64,000 nt of DNA from Candidatus Hydrogenedentes bacterium UBA2224 (GTDB taxonomy: Bacteria > Hydrogenedentota > Hydrogenedentia > Hydrogenedentales > SLHB01), in assembly GCA_002348185.1 (NCBI GenBank), contig DDYW01000021.1:1-64000 (forward strand), written 5' to 3'. The notes beneath the pieces are model-generated. The model ran no database searches. It was not told where the DNA came from and saw nothing but the letters and a program-made list of their open reading frames with translations. Shown piece after piece: positions 41,085 through 50,219 of the stretch. The translations under genes and the position numbers were made by a program. Each line of letters opens with the position of its first letter. Within the stretch, counting starts at the first letter, position 1.

Positions 41085-44000
41085 TTAAAAGCCGGTGCAC
41101 ACGGCAAGGTGACCGTCTCGTGTCCCGAATACCACGGCACGTTCGCCAGGCAGGGCGAGGATCTTCGTCGGGGTATCCGGGAGCCGGCCCTGACGCACGG
41201 GCGTTCCGGCGGCGTCGAGCACCAGCAGATTTCCGTTCTCCCCGCCCACGACAATGCACGGAGCATCGCCGCCGCCGGGCGTGATGCAGGCGAGCGTCGT
41301 GGGCACAAAAGGCAGTCGCCGCGACCAGAGTTTTTCGCAGGTGCCGGTCAACGCCACGCACAAGCGGTCGACCGTGGCCACGGCGATGTCGGGAACCCCG
41401 TCGCCGGTAAGGTCGCCGGTGTCGATATCGCGCATGTTCACATACGGGATGGCCTTGCCGGGACCGAAGCTCGCATCGTATTCCGCCGTGCCGTCCGGCC
41501 GCCACACGGTGACGCGGTTCCACACGCCGTTGATCTCCGTCATGAGCTCGGGTTCGCCATCGCCGTCGAAATCGTCGAAGAAAATGTGTTCGCGGTTCAT
41601 GGCGGACCATCCGGGCACGTGGGTATGGCCTTCCGGCACGGAATCAAATCCGCGGGGGCTGGGATCCAGCGTCGCGCTGTTGATGATACCCAGGGTGTTG
41701 GAGCCGTTGTAGCGGCGCGCGGCGAGCAGGGTGTGGGACCCGTTGGGGCCGGGAATCAGCTTCATCACGGAGACCTTGCCCCAGAATTGCGGCATGCGGC
41801 GCACGAGCCGGCCGGTTTCGTCCAGAATCTCGAGCGTGCAGGCGGAACCCACGAACGCCATGGGCGTGCCGTCGATGAACGGCCCCGAATACAGCCCGTG
41901 AATGCCCTCGTGACCCGGCGCCGACTTGAACCAGTAGGTTTTGGCTGCGCGATAGACTTCCGGATCCATCTCCGAAACGAAGACCCACCTGCGGTTGCCG
42001 TCGCGGTCGAACGCGATGACCTTCTCGTCCGCGCACCCCGCGAGCAGCAACTGCGGTTCAGGCCACCAGTGGAGCATGCGGACGGGGCCGTCGGTCGAAA
42101 ACGCCGCCACCGGCTCGCCTGAAAGCGACATCGCGTGGATGGTCTGGCCTTCGGCGGCATAAAGCCGCGTCCCGTCCGGCGCCGCGACGAGGTCCATGAT
42201 CGCAGCATCGCCCGTTTTCACCGCCGTGCATTGCAGTTCGGGGAGGGCCTGTTCCGCGGCGGTCGCGGTGTCGGCCGTCTGGCCGGCATGAGTTCGGGCC
42301 TGTTCCAGGCAGGCCGCCAGCCACGCGCGCACGGCCGGAAGCATGGGGGCGGGCGCGGGGGCGGGACGCGTCTCAGGCGGCTGCGCGCTATTGGCCGAGG
42401 ACGCGAGGGTCATCTCGCCGCGTGCCAGGTTCCAGTCGATGTCCATGGGTTCCGCGCTCTTAAATACCGGACTCAGTCCCGGCACGGCCAGTTGAACAAC
42501 GCCTCTTCCGTAGAAATGCGTCTCCGACAGCACGGCGAACTCGGCCTCGATGCCCTCGTACGTGCCGGCGGCCGCGAGTGCGAGTTCGGGCGTCAAGAGG
42601 ACGGCCGCGTTTCCGGCGAGGCGCAGGCAGGCCACCTCGGTCTCCGTCTCGGTGGGCACGCCGGTGACCAGCGAGAAGAACCGCAGCGTTTCGCCGGTGC
42701 GGGCCGGGCCGAGCCACTGCATGGCCGCTTCATACCCGTTGCGGAGGAGGGTGACGTCGGACGCGGTGCAGATCAGGGGGATGCGCGGCACCGGGGCACT
42801 GAGGGGCCGGTCGAGGCGCATCTGGTTCGGACGCTCGGGCCCGGCAAGCCAGTTGCCGCCCCGGGTCTCCCAAAGCAACTGGACCTCGAGGTTCTCGGTG
42901 TCGATGCGCGGCGTCAGTTCGTCGAGCACCAGGGCATACCGGCCCGGACGGTGGACCAGCGCCCGCCGCCAGGAGGCGAACGGCATGCCGGGCACCTCGG
43001 CCACGGCGACGACCGTCTCGCCCAGCACCCGGCAGTGTTTGAGGGCCGCGTCCATCGCGACGGTCTTTTCGGTGAGGCCATCGGCCCGCGTGCGGAGCTG
43101 GTTCAGGTACCCTTCGAGCAGGGTGGCCCCGTCCTGCCGCAGCGCGAGGATCGCGAACGTGTGATAGGGGTTGCGGGACGCCCCGTTGAATCCGTCCAGG
43201 AGGATGAAATCGCCCGTGGCGTCAGGACGGTTGCGGTAGCTCATGAACAGGAACGATTCGTCGAGCGGGAATCCGTTGTTCCGCCATTTCCACATGGGTT
43301 CAGGCATCGCGTGGATCCGCCAGTCGCCCACCATATCGTCCGGCGGCACGGGCTGGAGGTGGTCTTCCGGCCAGTACGATTGCCCGAGCCGGAAGAGCGC
43401 GGTATCGACGCCCGTGCGGTTGCGGTAGGTGAGCCAGCGGCCGTCCTGCATGAGGTACGCGGCCTGGTGCAGGAACCCCACCGAGGCGTAGTGCAGCGCC
43501 CAGTCGCCGTCTTTTCCCGAAGCGAGGATTTCGAGTCCGCGCAACAATTCCGCGGCGACGCCGTTCTCGAGGGGCACACGGTCGCCGGTCAGCAGCAGGT
43601 AGCTGAAGATGGGCGCAATGGCGGTGTCGTACCAGAACAAATTGTCGTTTTCGCCGCTGACCCAGGCGTGTTCGTGCAGCGACCGGAAATGGTTCGCGCC
43701 GTTTTGCTCGCACACCGGCCAGACGGGGTCGTCGTAATCTTTGGCGAAATACCGGCCAAGGCAATACAACGAGATGGCGGTCCACTGTCCGTGCCGCGAC
43801 CCGACCTGGGAGGGGATGGCCGCGTAGGGGCCGGCATAGGCCGAAGCGATGCCGGGATGCGCGAGCTGCTGCGCGAATGCCCGGGTGACGCGCAACCGTT
43901 CGTCGTCCGTGAAGACGGGGCTCTCCTCGATGAGGTCCCAGAAGAGGATCATGAGGTGCGCGTTGTAATGGTAGGGCCCGCCGAGGGGATTGTCCTTGTT

Positions 44001-45287
44001 TTCGATACGTTCCCCGTCGATTTCGGCGATCTCCGCCCTGGCTTGGGCGTCGGGGAACGCGAGGCGGAGCGCCTCGCGCGCGTGAAACGCGTCGCCGGTC
44101 ATGTAATACATGGCCATGCGTTTGCTGATGCTGTTCCACCCGAAATAGCCGATCGAGCCGTAGCCCGCCGAGGCTTCCCAGGCCTCGAACTGCCGCAGGT
44201 CCGTGGGGGGCGTGAGGCCGTCTCCGAGTTCGATTTCCATCAGCCACGGCACGTCGAGCGCCGAGCCCGGCGGCCTCTCCGAGACGCGTTGTGCAAACGC
44301 CGTGGCGGCTTTGCCGACGCCCGCCGGGTCGCTCCCGCCCAGAAACACCACGTTGTGGCCGTCGCCCATCGGATTGTGAAGCGTTCGGACAACGTAGCCC
44401 CCCGGGCCGGGGTACCGCAGGTCGAGAAGCGTGTAGTACCGGTTGTAGAGCTGGCCGATAAACCGGTTCGTGGAGCGGTTGCCGAGGGCGATGACATTCC
44501 GGTCGAAGGGCAGGCCCACGGCGTCATCGGAAAAGACGGGCAGTTCCGCGCCGGCACACGCCCGGATCGCCGCGTTCACCGCGGCTGCGTGCTCCGCATA
44601 GGCCGCCGGCACCACGATGGCCGCGACCGCCTGGCCGCCGGCGACCAGGGCCGTTTCGAGGTAGAGCGGTTTGAGCGCCTCGATTTCAGGCACTTCGGGG
44701 GCGCTGGGCAATCCCATCCCGGCCGGCAACTCGGCTACGGCCGCCAGCGAGACGTCATCGACCCGCACCTGCGTCACCGGGTCGCGGTGGGTATAGAGAT
44801 ACAGCACCGCTTCCCGGGTATCCGGCGGGGCCACCTTCCCCACCTCGACGCGGTTGAACGTGCCCGGCAAACCGGGGACAAGCGGGCGCTGGACGTATTT
44901 TCCCGACGGCAGAAACCGTAACTGGAGGTAGGCCCCGGCGGGTGAGGCGTTTTCAACCCCCATGACCGATACGCCCGCTACATAAGGCGTGCCGGGCGCC
45001 GCCGGGACCCGCTGCACAATGCCCAGCTCTCCTCCGGGATGGCCGTCTGCGAGCTGCAGGGCCCGCCCTCCCTCGCCCGGCAGGTCCACCAGCGACAGCG
45101 CCCGCTGTTCGTCAATCTGGCCGTACAACCCCCAGCCGGCCGGGACGCCGGTATCCGACGCGCCCTCCTCGAACGAGGGGTTCCGGAGGAGGTTTTCCTC
45201 TCCGGACGGTTCCGCCGCGAACCCCGGCGCCCCACAGACGGCAAGCACGCCCATACAAAGAAACGTCAGGCCAGGGCATCGGGTCAT
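41085..45287 (-). CDS. Giant secreted polysaccharide-lyase-like protein with beta-propeller
   Basis: A 1400-residue protein with a signal peptide (GVLAVCGAPGFAAE). Residues about 30-190 are a carbohydrate-binding-like sandwich starting LLRNPSFEEGASDTGVPAGW. The middle (about 370-720) is an alpha/alpha-toroid region (YFGWNSISKRMAMYYMTGDAF; GPYHYNAHLMILFWDLIEES) followed by a beta-sandwich (about 730-960), the order seen in heparinase- and alginate-lyase-type enzymes. The last about 350 residues are propeller repeats with FG-GAP-like calcium motifs (DFDGDGEPELM, DLTGDGVPDIAV). I cannot name catalytic residues with confidence. GGAGGAG lies before the ATG. Single-gene unit between repeat blocks. 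Confidence 0.8.
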   Translation of the reverse strand: MTRCPGLTFLCMGVLAVCGAPGFAAEPSGEENLLRNPSFEEGASDTGVPAGWGLYGQIDEQRALSLVDLPGEGGRALQLADGHPGGELGIVQRVPAAPGTPYVAGVSVMGVENASPAGAYLQLRFLPSGKYVQRPLVPGLPGTFNRVEVGKVAPPDTREAVLYLYTHRDPVTQVRVDDVSLAAVAELPAGMGLPSAPEVPEIEALKPLYLETALVAGGQAVAAIVVPAAYAEHAAAVNAAIRACAGAELPVFSDDAVGLPFDRNVIALGNRSTNRFIGQLYNRYYTLLDLRYPGPGGYVVRTLHNPMGDGHNVVFLGGSDPAGVGKAATAFAQRVSERPPGSALDVPWLMEIELGDGLTPPTDLRQFEAWEASAGYGSIGYFGWNSISKRMAMYYMTGDAFHAREALRLAFPDAQARAEIAEIDGERIENKDNPLGGPYHYNAHLMILFWDLIEESPVFTDDERLRVTRAFAQQLAHPGIASAYAGPYAAIPSQVGSRHGQWTAISLYCLGRYFAKDYDDPVWPVCEQNGANHFRSLHEHAWVSGENDNLFWYDTAIAPIFSYLLLTGDRVPLENGVAAELLRGLEILASGKDGDWALHYASVGFLHQAAYLMQDGRWLTYRNRTGVDTALFRLGQSYWPEDHLQPVPPDDMVGDWRIHAMPEPMWKWRNNGFPLDESFLFMSYRNRPDATGDFILLDGFNGASRNPYHTFAILALRQDGATLLEGYLNQLRTRADGLTEKTVAMDAALKHCRVLGETVVAVAEVPGMPFASWRRALVHRPGRYALVLDELTPRIDTENLEVQLLWETRGGNWLAGPERPNQMRLDRPLSAPVPRIPLICTASDVTLLRNGYEAAMQWLGPARTGETLRFFSLVTGVPTETETEVACLRLAGNAAVLLTPELALAAAGTYEGIEAEFAVLSETHFYGRGVVQLAVPGLSPVFKSAEPMDIDWNLARGEMTLASSANSAQPPETRPAPAPAPMLPAVRAWLAACLEQARTHAGQTADTATAAEQALPELQCTAVKTGDAAIMDLVAAPDGTRLYAAEGQTIHAMSLSGEPVAAFSTDGPVRMLHWWPEPQLLLAGCADEKVIAFDRDGNRRWVFVSEMDPEVYRAAKTYWFKSAPGHEGIHGLYSGPFIDGTPMAFVGSACTLEILDETGRLVRRMPQFWGKVSVMKLIPGPNGSHTLLAARRYNGSNTLGIINSATLDPSPRGFDSVPEGHTHVPGWSAMNREHIFFDDFDGDGEPELMTEINGVWNRVTVWRPDGTAEYDASFGPGKAIPYVNMRDIDTGDLTGDGVPDIAVATVDRLCVALTGTCEKLWSRRLPFVPTTLACITPGGGDAPCIVVGGENGNLLVLDAAGTPVRQGRLPDTPTKILALPGERAVVFGTRDGHLAVCTGF

Positions 45288-45429
45288 GTCGCGCTCCTCC
45301 AGAGATTGGGAACACAATACCCCATCGCGCGACTCCGGGCCAGAGACCGGAGAATCCGACTCACCGGGCACTCACGATTCGCGCGGGGGCGCCCCCGAGG
45401 CGGGTATGCACGACGCGGGCGGCGGCGTG

Positions 45430-45471
45430 GTGGACCCCATGGACCCGATGGACGATATGGACGACATGGAC
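45430..45471. repeat. 9-bp array, locus 5, left member (5 units)
   Basis: GTGGAC/ATGGAC units start at 45430, 45439, 45448, 45457 and 45466. They face the opposite-strand array at 45620-45670. The 45288-45831 gap has no gene. Confidence 0.85.
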
Positions 45472-45547
45472 GACCCGGTCTTTGACGCCATCGAAGGTGT
45501 CGAATTTGCCGTGGGCGAAGCGCGTGGCTCGGTGGCGCCGTCCGATA

Positions 45548-45670
45548 CCAACCCCCAAATCGGGGTTGGATAGTCCCTGCGCCTTTGCTTGCCCCCTTCG
45601 CCATCGTTCGGGCTGGCATGTCCATAGAGTCCATATCGTCCATCCCGTCCACCTGGTCCGCCGTGTCCAC
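45548..45670. repeat. Composite element: hairpin, spacer, 9-bp array (6 units)
   Basis: An AACCCCC/GGGGTT hairpin is followed by a spacer ending ATCGTTCGGGCTGGCAT and by GTCCAT-type units at 45620, 45629, 45638, 45647, 45656 and 45665. Bases 45-147 carry the same three parts in the same order with clear similarity in the spacer (ATCGTTCAGGCAGGCGC). Confidence 0.75.
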
Positions 45671-45831
45671 ATCTCCGCGCTTGACCGCCGGCCAGACAGT
45701 TTTGTTCCTCTTGCTCCCGGTCGTGCCTGCCTGGGGAAACCGTGTTTTCCCTGCCCCTTTTCTATGGGGAGCGCGTCCAGTACAATACCCGGCAGGGCGA
45801 GTGTCCAGATAACCTATGGGGAGGGCGGTCC

Positions 45832-46200
45832 ATGACGACAGACACACCGGTTGAAGGCTACTCCAAAGACGAGCGGATGTGGGGCATGATTTGCCATCTC
45901 GCGGCCCTGGCGGGATTCGTGGGGATTCCGTTGGGCAACGTGCTGGGCCCGCTGGTCGTCTGGCTCATCAAACGGGAAGAGTTTCCCCTGGTGGCGGACC
46001 AGGGCAAGGAATCCCTCAACTTCCAGATTTCCATGACGATCTACGGGCTGATCTGCATCCCGCTGATGTTCGTGGTGATTGGCTTTCTGCTGGGGCTGGC
46101 CCTGCTCATTGCCGACGTGGTGTTCATTATCATCGCCGCGATGAAAGCAAACGACGGCATCCTGTACCGGTATCCGCTTACTATCCGTCTGATCAAGTAA
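45832..46200 (+). CDS. DUF4870 small membrane protein
   Basis: A 122-residue protein with three or four membrane helices. The conserved features of DUF4870 are visible: KDERMWGMICHLAALAG, then PLGNVLGPLVVWLIKRE, then VADQGKESLNFQISMTIY and a C-terminal helix before YRYPLTIRLIK. The family is common in bacteria and has no settled function. GGGGAGGG lies about 9 nt before the ATG. A CocE-type hydrolase gene follows 139 bp downstream. Confidence 0.92.
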   Translation: MTTDTPVEGYSKDERMWGMICHLAALAGFVGIPLGNVLGPLVVWLIKREEFPLVADQGKESLNFQISMTIYGLICIPLMFVVIGFLLGLALLIADVVFIIIAAMKANDGILYRYPLTIRLIK

Positions 46201-46249
46201 GCGGTTTCAACAACAGCGCGAAAGCGTGCGCCCCGGCGTCCGTTCGGCC

Positions 46250-46291
46250 AGACCAGCCGGGCCGGTCTGACCAGAGAGATCGGTCTGACCG
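46250..46291. repeat. GGTCTGACC short repeats
   Basis: CCAGACCAGC, then GGTCTGACC twice within about 40 bp, forming small palindromes between the DUF4870 and hydrolase genes. Possible dispersed repeat; only one locus is seen here. Confidence 0.35.
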
Positions 46292-46339
46292 GAGGGAGGG
46301 AGCCGGCGCGAGGGCACGTTTCCGTCTAAGGGGGAAGCC

Positions 46340-47995
46340 ATGACCGACTCGCGATACCGTCCAGAACTCTGTCGGCTGCCGGGACTATTGCTCCTGGCCT
46401 TGAGCGCGGCCGTCCTGGCTGCGGAGGAACCGGCCCCAGCGCCTCCGTCTACCGTCGTCCTGGTTCCGATGCGCGACGGCGTCCGGCTCGCCACGGAGAT
46501 CTATCTTCCCGACGGCGGCGGCCCCTGCCCCGTCGTGCTCGCCCGGAGCGTCTACGGCCGCACCTTCGGCCCGCAATGGGGGCCGGCCTGGCTCGAGAAG
46601 GGCATCGCGTTTGCCGCCCAGGACTGCCGCGGCCGCGGGGACAGCGAGGGGACCGACCTGGGCTTTTTGGCCGATGGATGGGGGGAGGCGCGGGACGGCG
46701 CCGACACGGTCGCGTGGCTGCGCGCGCAGCCGTGGTGCAACGGCAAGATCGCCACCCTGGGAGGGTCCGCGCTGGGCATCGTGCAGATTCTCGCGGCCCC
46801 GTCCACGCCCTGGATCACATGCCAGAGCATCGTTGTGGCGCCCGCCTCGCTTTACGGGAATGTCACGTATCAGGGGGGCGTGTTCCGCAAAGAGATGATG
46901 GAAGGCTGGCTGGCCGCGCAGAAACTTCCGCACGTGCTCGAGCTGTGGAAGGCGCATCCGGGCTACGATGCCTTCTGGCGCGGATTCGACGCCGAGCGCG
47001 CGGCCGACCGGGTGACAGCGCCCGCCGTGCATGTCGGAGGCTGGTGGGACTGTTTCGGGCAAGGCACCCTGGAGGCGTTCATGTCGCGCCAGCACGAGGG
47101 CGCGCCGCCGGCCCGCGGCAATCAGAAGCTCATCATGGGGCCGTGGCTGCATGGCCCGAAACGCGAGCCCGGCGACGTGACGCTGGCGGAGAATTTCGAC
47201 GCCGTCGACTTCAACAAGTATACCCAGCGGTTTTTCCGTTACTGGCTCCTCGGAGAGCAGAACGGCATCATGGACGAGCCCGCCGTCCAGTATTACACCG
47301 TGGGCGACCTGTCGGACCCGAACGCGCCGGGCAACGAATGGCGGACTGCCAGCGACTGGCCGCCGTTTGCGACGGAGTCGACCCCGTTCTACCTGAACCC
47401 GGACGGTTCGCTCCACGCCGAACAGGTCGCGGACAGTTCGGGCGGCCTTACCTTTATGTATGATCCCGCGAACCCGGTGCCGTCGCTGGGCGGCGCGACC
47501 TTGCTCCACAAGCCCGGGGTGTACGACCAGCGTCCCGTGAGCGGGCGGCCGGATGTCCTCAAATTCGCCACCGCGCCCCTTTCCGCGCCTCTCGAGATCA
47601 CCGGACGCGTGACGGTGCGCCTGTATGTGTCCACGGACGCCCGGGACACCGATTTCACGGCGAAACTGCTCGATATCTACCCGGACGGCCGTGAAATTCT
47701 GATGCTCGACGGCATCCAGCGGCTCAAGTTCCGGCACGGCTGCGAAATGCCCGACTATCTGCTGCCGGGAGAGATTGCCGAGGTCGAAATCGACTTGTGG
47801 TCCATCAGCCTGATTTTTAACGCGGGCCACCGCATTGGACTGCACGTGTCGAGCAGCAACTTCCCCCGGTTCGAGGTTAATCCGAATACCGGCAAGGATT
47901 TCCCTGTCGAAGGCGAACCCCTGGCCGTCGCCGCGAATACGGTGTATACGGGCGTGCGCCATCCCAGCGCGTTGATACTGCCCGTTGCGCCTTAG
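46340..47995 (+). CDS. Secreted CocE/NonD-family serine hydrolase
   Basis: A 551-residue protein with a signal peptide (LLLLALSAAVLAAEE). The alpha/beta-hydrolase part has VLVPMRDGVRLATEIYLP, QDCRGRGDSEG and the nucleophile motif GGSALG. The C-terminal jelly-roll domain (LEITGRVTVRLYVSTDARDT; FNAGHRIGLHVSSSNFPRF) is typical of the X-Pro dipeptidyl-peptidase/cocaine-esterase group. Members split peptides, acylated sugars or beta-lactams; which applies is unclear. GGGGGAAG lies before the ATG. The MauE-thioredoxin gene starts 2 bp after its stop. Confidence 0.88.
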   Translation: MTDSRYRPELCRLPGLLLLALSAAVLAAEEPAPAPPSTVVLVPMRDGVRLATEIYLPDGGGPCPVVLARSVYGRTFGPQWGPAWLEKGIAFAAQDCRGRGDSEGTDLGFLADGWGEARDGADTVAWLRAQPWCNGKIATLGGSALGIVQILAAPSTPWITCQSIVVAPASLYGNVTYQGGVFRKEMMEGWLAAQKLPHVLELWKAHPGYDAFWRGFDAERAADRVTAPAVHVGGWWDCFGQGTLEAFMSRQHEGAPPARGNQKLIMGPWLHGPKREPGDVTLAENFDAVDFNKYTQRFFRYWLLGEQNGIMDEPAVQYYTVGDLSDPNAPGNEWRTASDWPPFATESTPFYLNPDGSLHAEQVADSSGGLTFMYDPANPVPSLGGATLLHKPGVYDQRPVSGRPDVLKFATAPLSAPLEITGRVTVRLYVSTDARDTDFTAKLLDIYPDGREILMLDGIQRLKFRHGCEMPDYLLPGEIAEVEIDLWSISLIFNAGHRIGLHVSSSNFPRFEVNPNTGKDFPVEGEPLAVAANTVYTGVRHPSALILPVAP

Positions 47996-47996
47996 T

Positions 47997-48956
47997 ATGA
48001 TTGCGGCCATGACCGGCGAACACCGTACAACGCTTTGGTGGGCGGGCCTGACCGCGGAGAAGGTGCTGGGCCTCGTGTTTGTCCTGGCCGCGGCGCTCAA
48101 GGCGTGGGACCTCGAGGCCTTCGCGTTCCAGATTCGCTATTACCATGTGCTCACGGCCCCCGGGTCGCTCGTGGCCGCCGCCATCGGGTCCGTGGCGTGG
48201 GAAACTCTGCTGGGTGTCGCGATGCTCGTGGGGTTGCGGCTCCGCGGGTGGACCTTCGCCGCCGTCGCTGCCACTCTCGTGGGATTCACGGGGCTGGTGC
48301 TGTATTCGTGGCACTTCTATGACCTCGAGGATTGCGGCTGTTTCGGCTCGCTGGTGCCCCTGGGCCCCGGCGCCACCACCGCGAAGAACGCCGTGCTCCT
48401 GGTCCTGACCCTGTTGGCCTGGTATGGCCTCCGGTCCGGCCACACGCGCATTGAGGGTACCCTCTGGCAACACCCCCTGCTGAAGGGCGCCGCCGTGCTG
48501 GCGTCCAGCGTGCTGGTGCTGGTCGCGGGACTCTTCCACGCGCCGTTCGAGCAGGTGGGCGGAAACCCCGGCGGACAGGACGGGCCCTCCCTGGTATTCA
48601 ACGTTGAACACGAGGGACAGGTCTACGACACGTCGCAGGGGGAATACCTGGTCGCGTTCCTCAGCGATACCTGCGACGAGTGCCGCGCCGAAACCCCCCT
48701 GCTGAACGATATGCTGTATGTTCCCGAATTTCCCACCGTTATCGCGTTTATGCTCGTCGAAAGCGACGAATCCCTCAAACAATTCCGGGAACTGGCCCGG
48801 TTTCCCGCCATCAAGATGGATACCCTCCAATGGTCGCAATACATTAATATGGCCCCCCCGCGCTTCTACCTGGTCCGCGACGGTAAGGAACTCGCCCACT
48901 GGGACGAGCACCTCCCTCCCCTGGAAGAGATCCTGGCCGTCCGCGACGCGTCCTGA
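47997..48956 (+). CDS. MauE/DoxX-like membrane protein fused to a thioredoxin-like domain
   Basis: A 319-residue protein. Residues about 20-180 form a membrane bundle of MauE/DoxX type with the family motif EDCGCFG (C113, C115). Residues about 196-312 are a thioredoxin-like domain with a CDEC pair (C226, C229) after a beta strand (YLVAFLSDT). Joining a quinone-linked redox bundle with a thiol-disulfide domain suggests periplasmic disulfide chemistry; this is inferred. It begins 2 bp after the hydrolase stop without a visible ribosome site, so translation is probably coupled. ATG 48009 is an alternative start. Confidence 0.8.
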   Translation: MIAAMTGEHRTTLWWAGLTAEKVLGLVFVLAAALKAWDLEAFAFQIRYYHVLTAPGSLVAAAIGSVAWETLLGVAMLVGLRLRGWTFAAVAATLVGFTGLVLYSWHFYDLEDCGCFGSLVPLGPGATTAKNAVLLVLTLLAWYGLRSGHTRIEGTLWQHPLLKGAAVLASSVLVLVAGLFHAPFEQVGGNPGGQDGPSLVFNVEHEGQVYDTSQGEYLVAFLSDTCDECRAETPLLNDMLYVPEFPTVIAFMLVESDESLKQFRELARFPAIKMDTLQWSQYINMAPPRFYLVRDGKELAHWDEHLPPLEEILAVRDAS

Positions 48957-49039
48957 TCTGGCCGGCGGCCCGAGTCTGTGGTAAACTTAATGGGTAAACT
49001 GCGCAAACGGAGCATTTTGCTGTCTCTAGCGGGGAAGTG

Positions 49040-49066
49040 AATAGACGAGGCGGGGTTTCGTCTATT
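49040..49066 (+). other. Leader hairpin upstream of the orphan pseudopilin gene
   Basis: AATAGACGA and TCGTCTATT form a perfect 9-bp stem with a 9-nt loop (GGCGGGGTT). Upstream, GGTAAAC, TGCGCAAACGG and CTCTAGCGGGG suggest more structure. It could be a regulatory leader; it matches no riboswitch I can name with confidence. Confidence 0.4.
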
Positions 49067-49125
49067 GGGGTGTCGGAAACCGCACGCGCCGGGTGTTGTG
49101 GAGGCGTGCACTGGAGATTGAGACG

Positions 49126-50022
49126 ATGCGAAACCGAGGGATGTCACTCCTGGAATTGCTGATTATCGTGGCCATTCTGGGATTATTCGCAGCGATCCTG
49201 CTGCCCGCGCTGGCCCATGCGAGGGGCTTCATGGCACGAAACGATTGCGCGGCGAACCTCAAACAACTGGGCCTCGCAAGCGCCATGTTCGCTGGCGAGG
49301 ACGCTCATGGCCATTATCCCGCCCTCTACGCGGCCCACACGCCGCTCGTGGCGGAAGGCGGCGGACCGGCCGGGGACAGCGCGTTTCTGGTGCTGCCGTG
49401 CCTGGATCCCGCTGACCTCTATCCGGAATACATCGCCGACGCCCGGGTCTTCGTGTGCCCCGGCATCGCCGCGGAAAGCGCGGCCGACCGCCGGTTCGAC
49501 GCGATCGTCGATTCCAGCGGGCGCATGCTGGAAACGCATGGACTGGGCCGCGTCGCGCGAAGCTACATGTATCTGGGCTGGGCTATGGACGCCATCTCGC
49601 CCGAAGCTCCCCAGGAACCGCTCGACATCCTCGGCGGCCCGGCGGACCTGTCGGCGCCCGCGCAGTTGGTGCTGGGCGTGGGGCCGGTTCTCGATGAGGT
49701 CAGGCGGACCGAAGACCCCGCTCGTGCGGGTCTGGATATCCCGGTTCCCGGCGGCCTGGGCACCAGTGGCGGCGTCCTGATCCACCGCTTGCGCGAAGGC
49801 GTCGAGCGGTTTGGCGTAACCGACATCAACAGCGTTGAGCCCGCGGCGAAAGCCGAAGCCGCCATCTGGGTGCTTGGCGACCGCGTTTCCACGCCGGAAA
49901 GCGACGGCTATGCCTATGGCGCCAATGTCCTCTTCAAGGACGGGCACGTTGAGTTCGTGCCCTATGGCGCGAAGGCGCCGGTGACGGCCGGCATGGCCCA
50001 CTTCCTCGATACACTGCATTAA
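49126..50022 (+). CDS. Orphan type IV pilin-like / pseudopilin protein
   Basis: A 298-residue prepilin-like protein with a 5-residue leader and cleavage site RG/MSLLELLIIVAILGLFAAILLPAL, with Glu at position 5. After the helix, NDCAANLKQLGLASAMFAGED and the closing ANVLFKDGHVEF are typical of the large planctomycete-type family of G-secretion-like proteins with an H-x9-DG end; here the His is Tyr. GGAG lies 10 nt before the ATG. A strong terminator follows, so this is a one-gene unit. It is separate from the operon at 29.6 kb and could be a surface or secreted-fibre subunit. Confidence 0.85.
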   Translation: MRNRGMSLLELLIIVAILGLFAAILLPALAHARGFMARNDCAANLKQLGLASAMFAGEDAHGHYPALYAAHTPLVAEGGGPAGDSAFLVLPCLDPADLYPEYIADARVFVCPGIAAESAADRRFDAIVDSSGRMLETHGLGRVARSYMYLGWAMDAISPEAPQEPLDILGGPADLSAPAQLVLGVGPVLDEVRRTEDPARAGLDIPVPGGLGTSGGVLIHRLREGVERFGVTDINSVEPAAKAEAAIWVLGDRVSTPESDGYAYGANVLFKDGHVEFVPYGAKAPVTAGMAHFLDTLH

Positions 50023-50042
50023 CCCGCGCAACCACCCGCGAA

Positions 50043-50085
50043 AACGCCTCCTCCGTCCCCCCTGGAGGAGGCGTTCCCCTTTTTT
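50043..50085 (+). terminator. Factor-independent terminator of the pseudopilin gene
   Basis: AACGCCTCCTCC (50043-50054) pairs with GGAGGAGGCGTT (50064-50075), a perfect 12-bp stem with a 9-nt loop, followed by CCCC and T6. It lies 20 bp after the stop. Confidence 0.92.
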
Positions 50086-50219
50086 GACCCTGCACCATCG
50101 GTTTCCCGGGCAGGCCCACGTGATTCATCCCGCAACCCGGGTGGTTTTCCCCCATGCCGCGCCCGGTGTGCCGGAGGTCCATTTGCCTTTGCCCTCGCGA
50201 GTCCGTATCGTATGCCCGC

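Noticed and set aside
42135..44921. A 928-codon plus-strand frame inside the giant lyase-like gene
   Set aside because: No domain, no signal peptide, typical GC-rich shadow composition; the minus strand has signal peptide, ribosome site and recognisable modules.
48960..49070. c-di-GMP riboswitch before the pilin gene
   Set aside because: Some short blocks look similar, but the P1b/P2 spacing and tetraloop-receptor parts are not in place; kept only as a structured-leader candidate.
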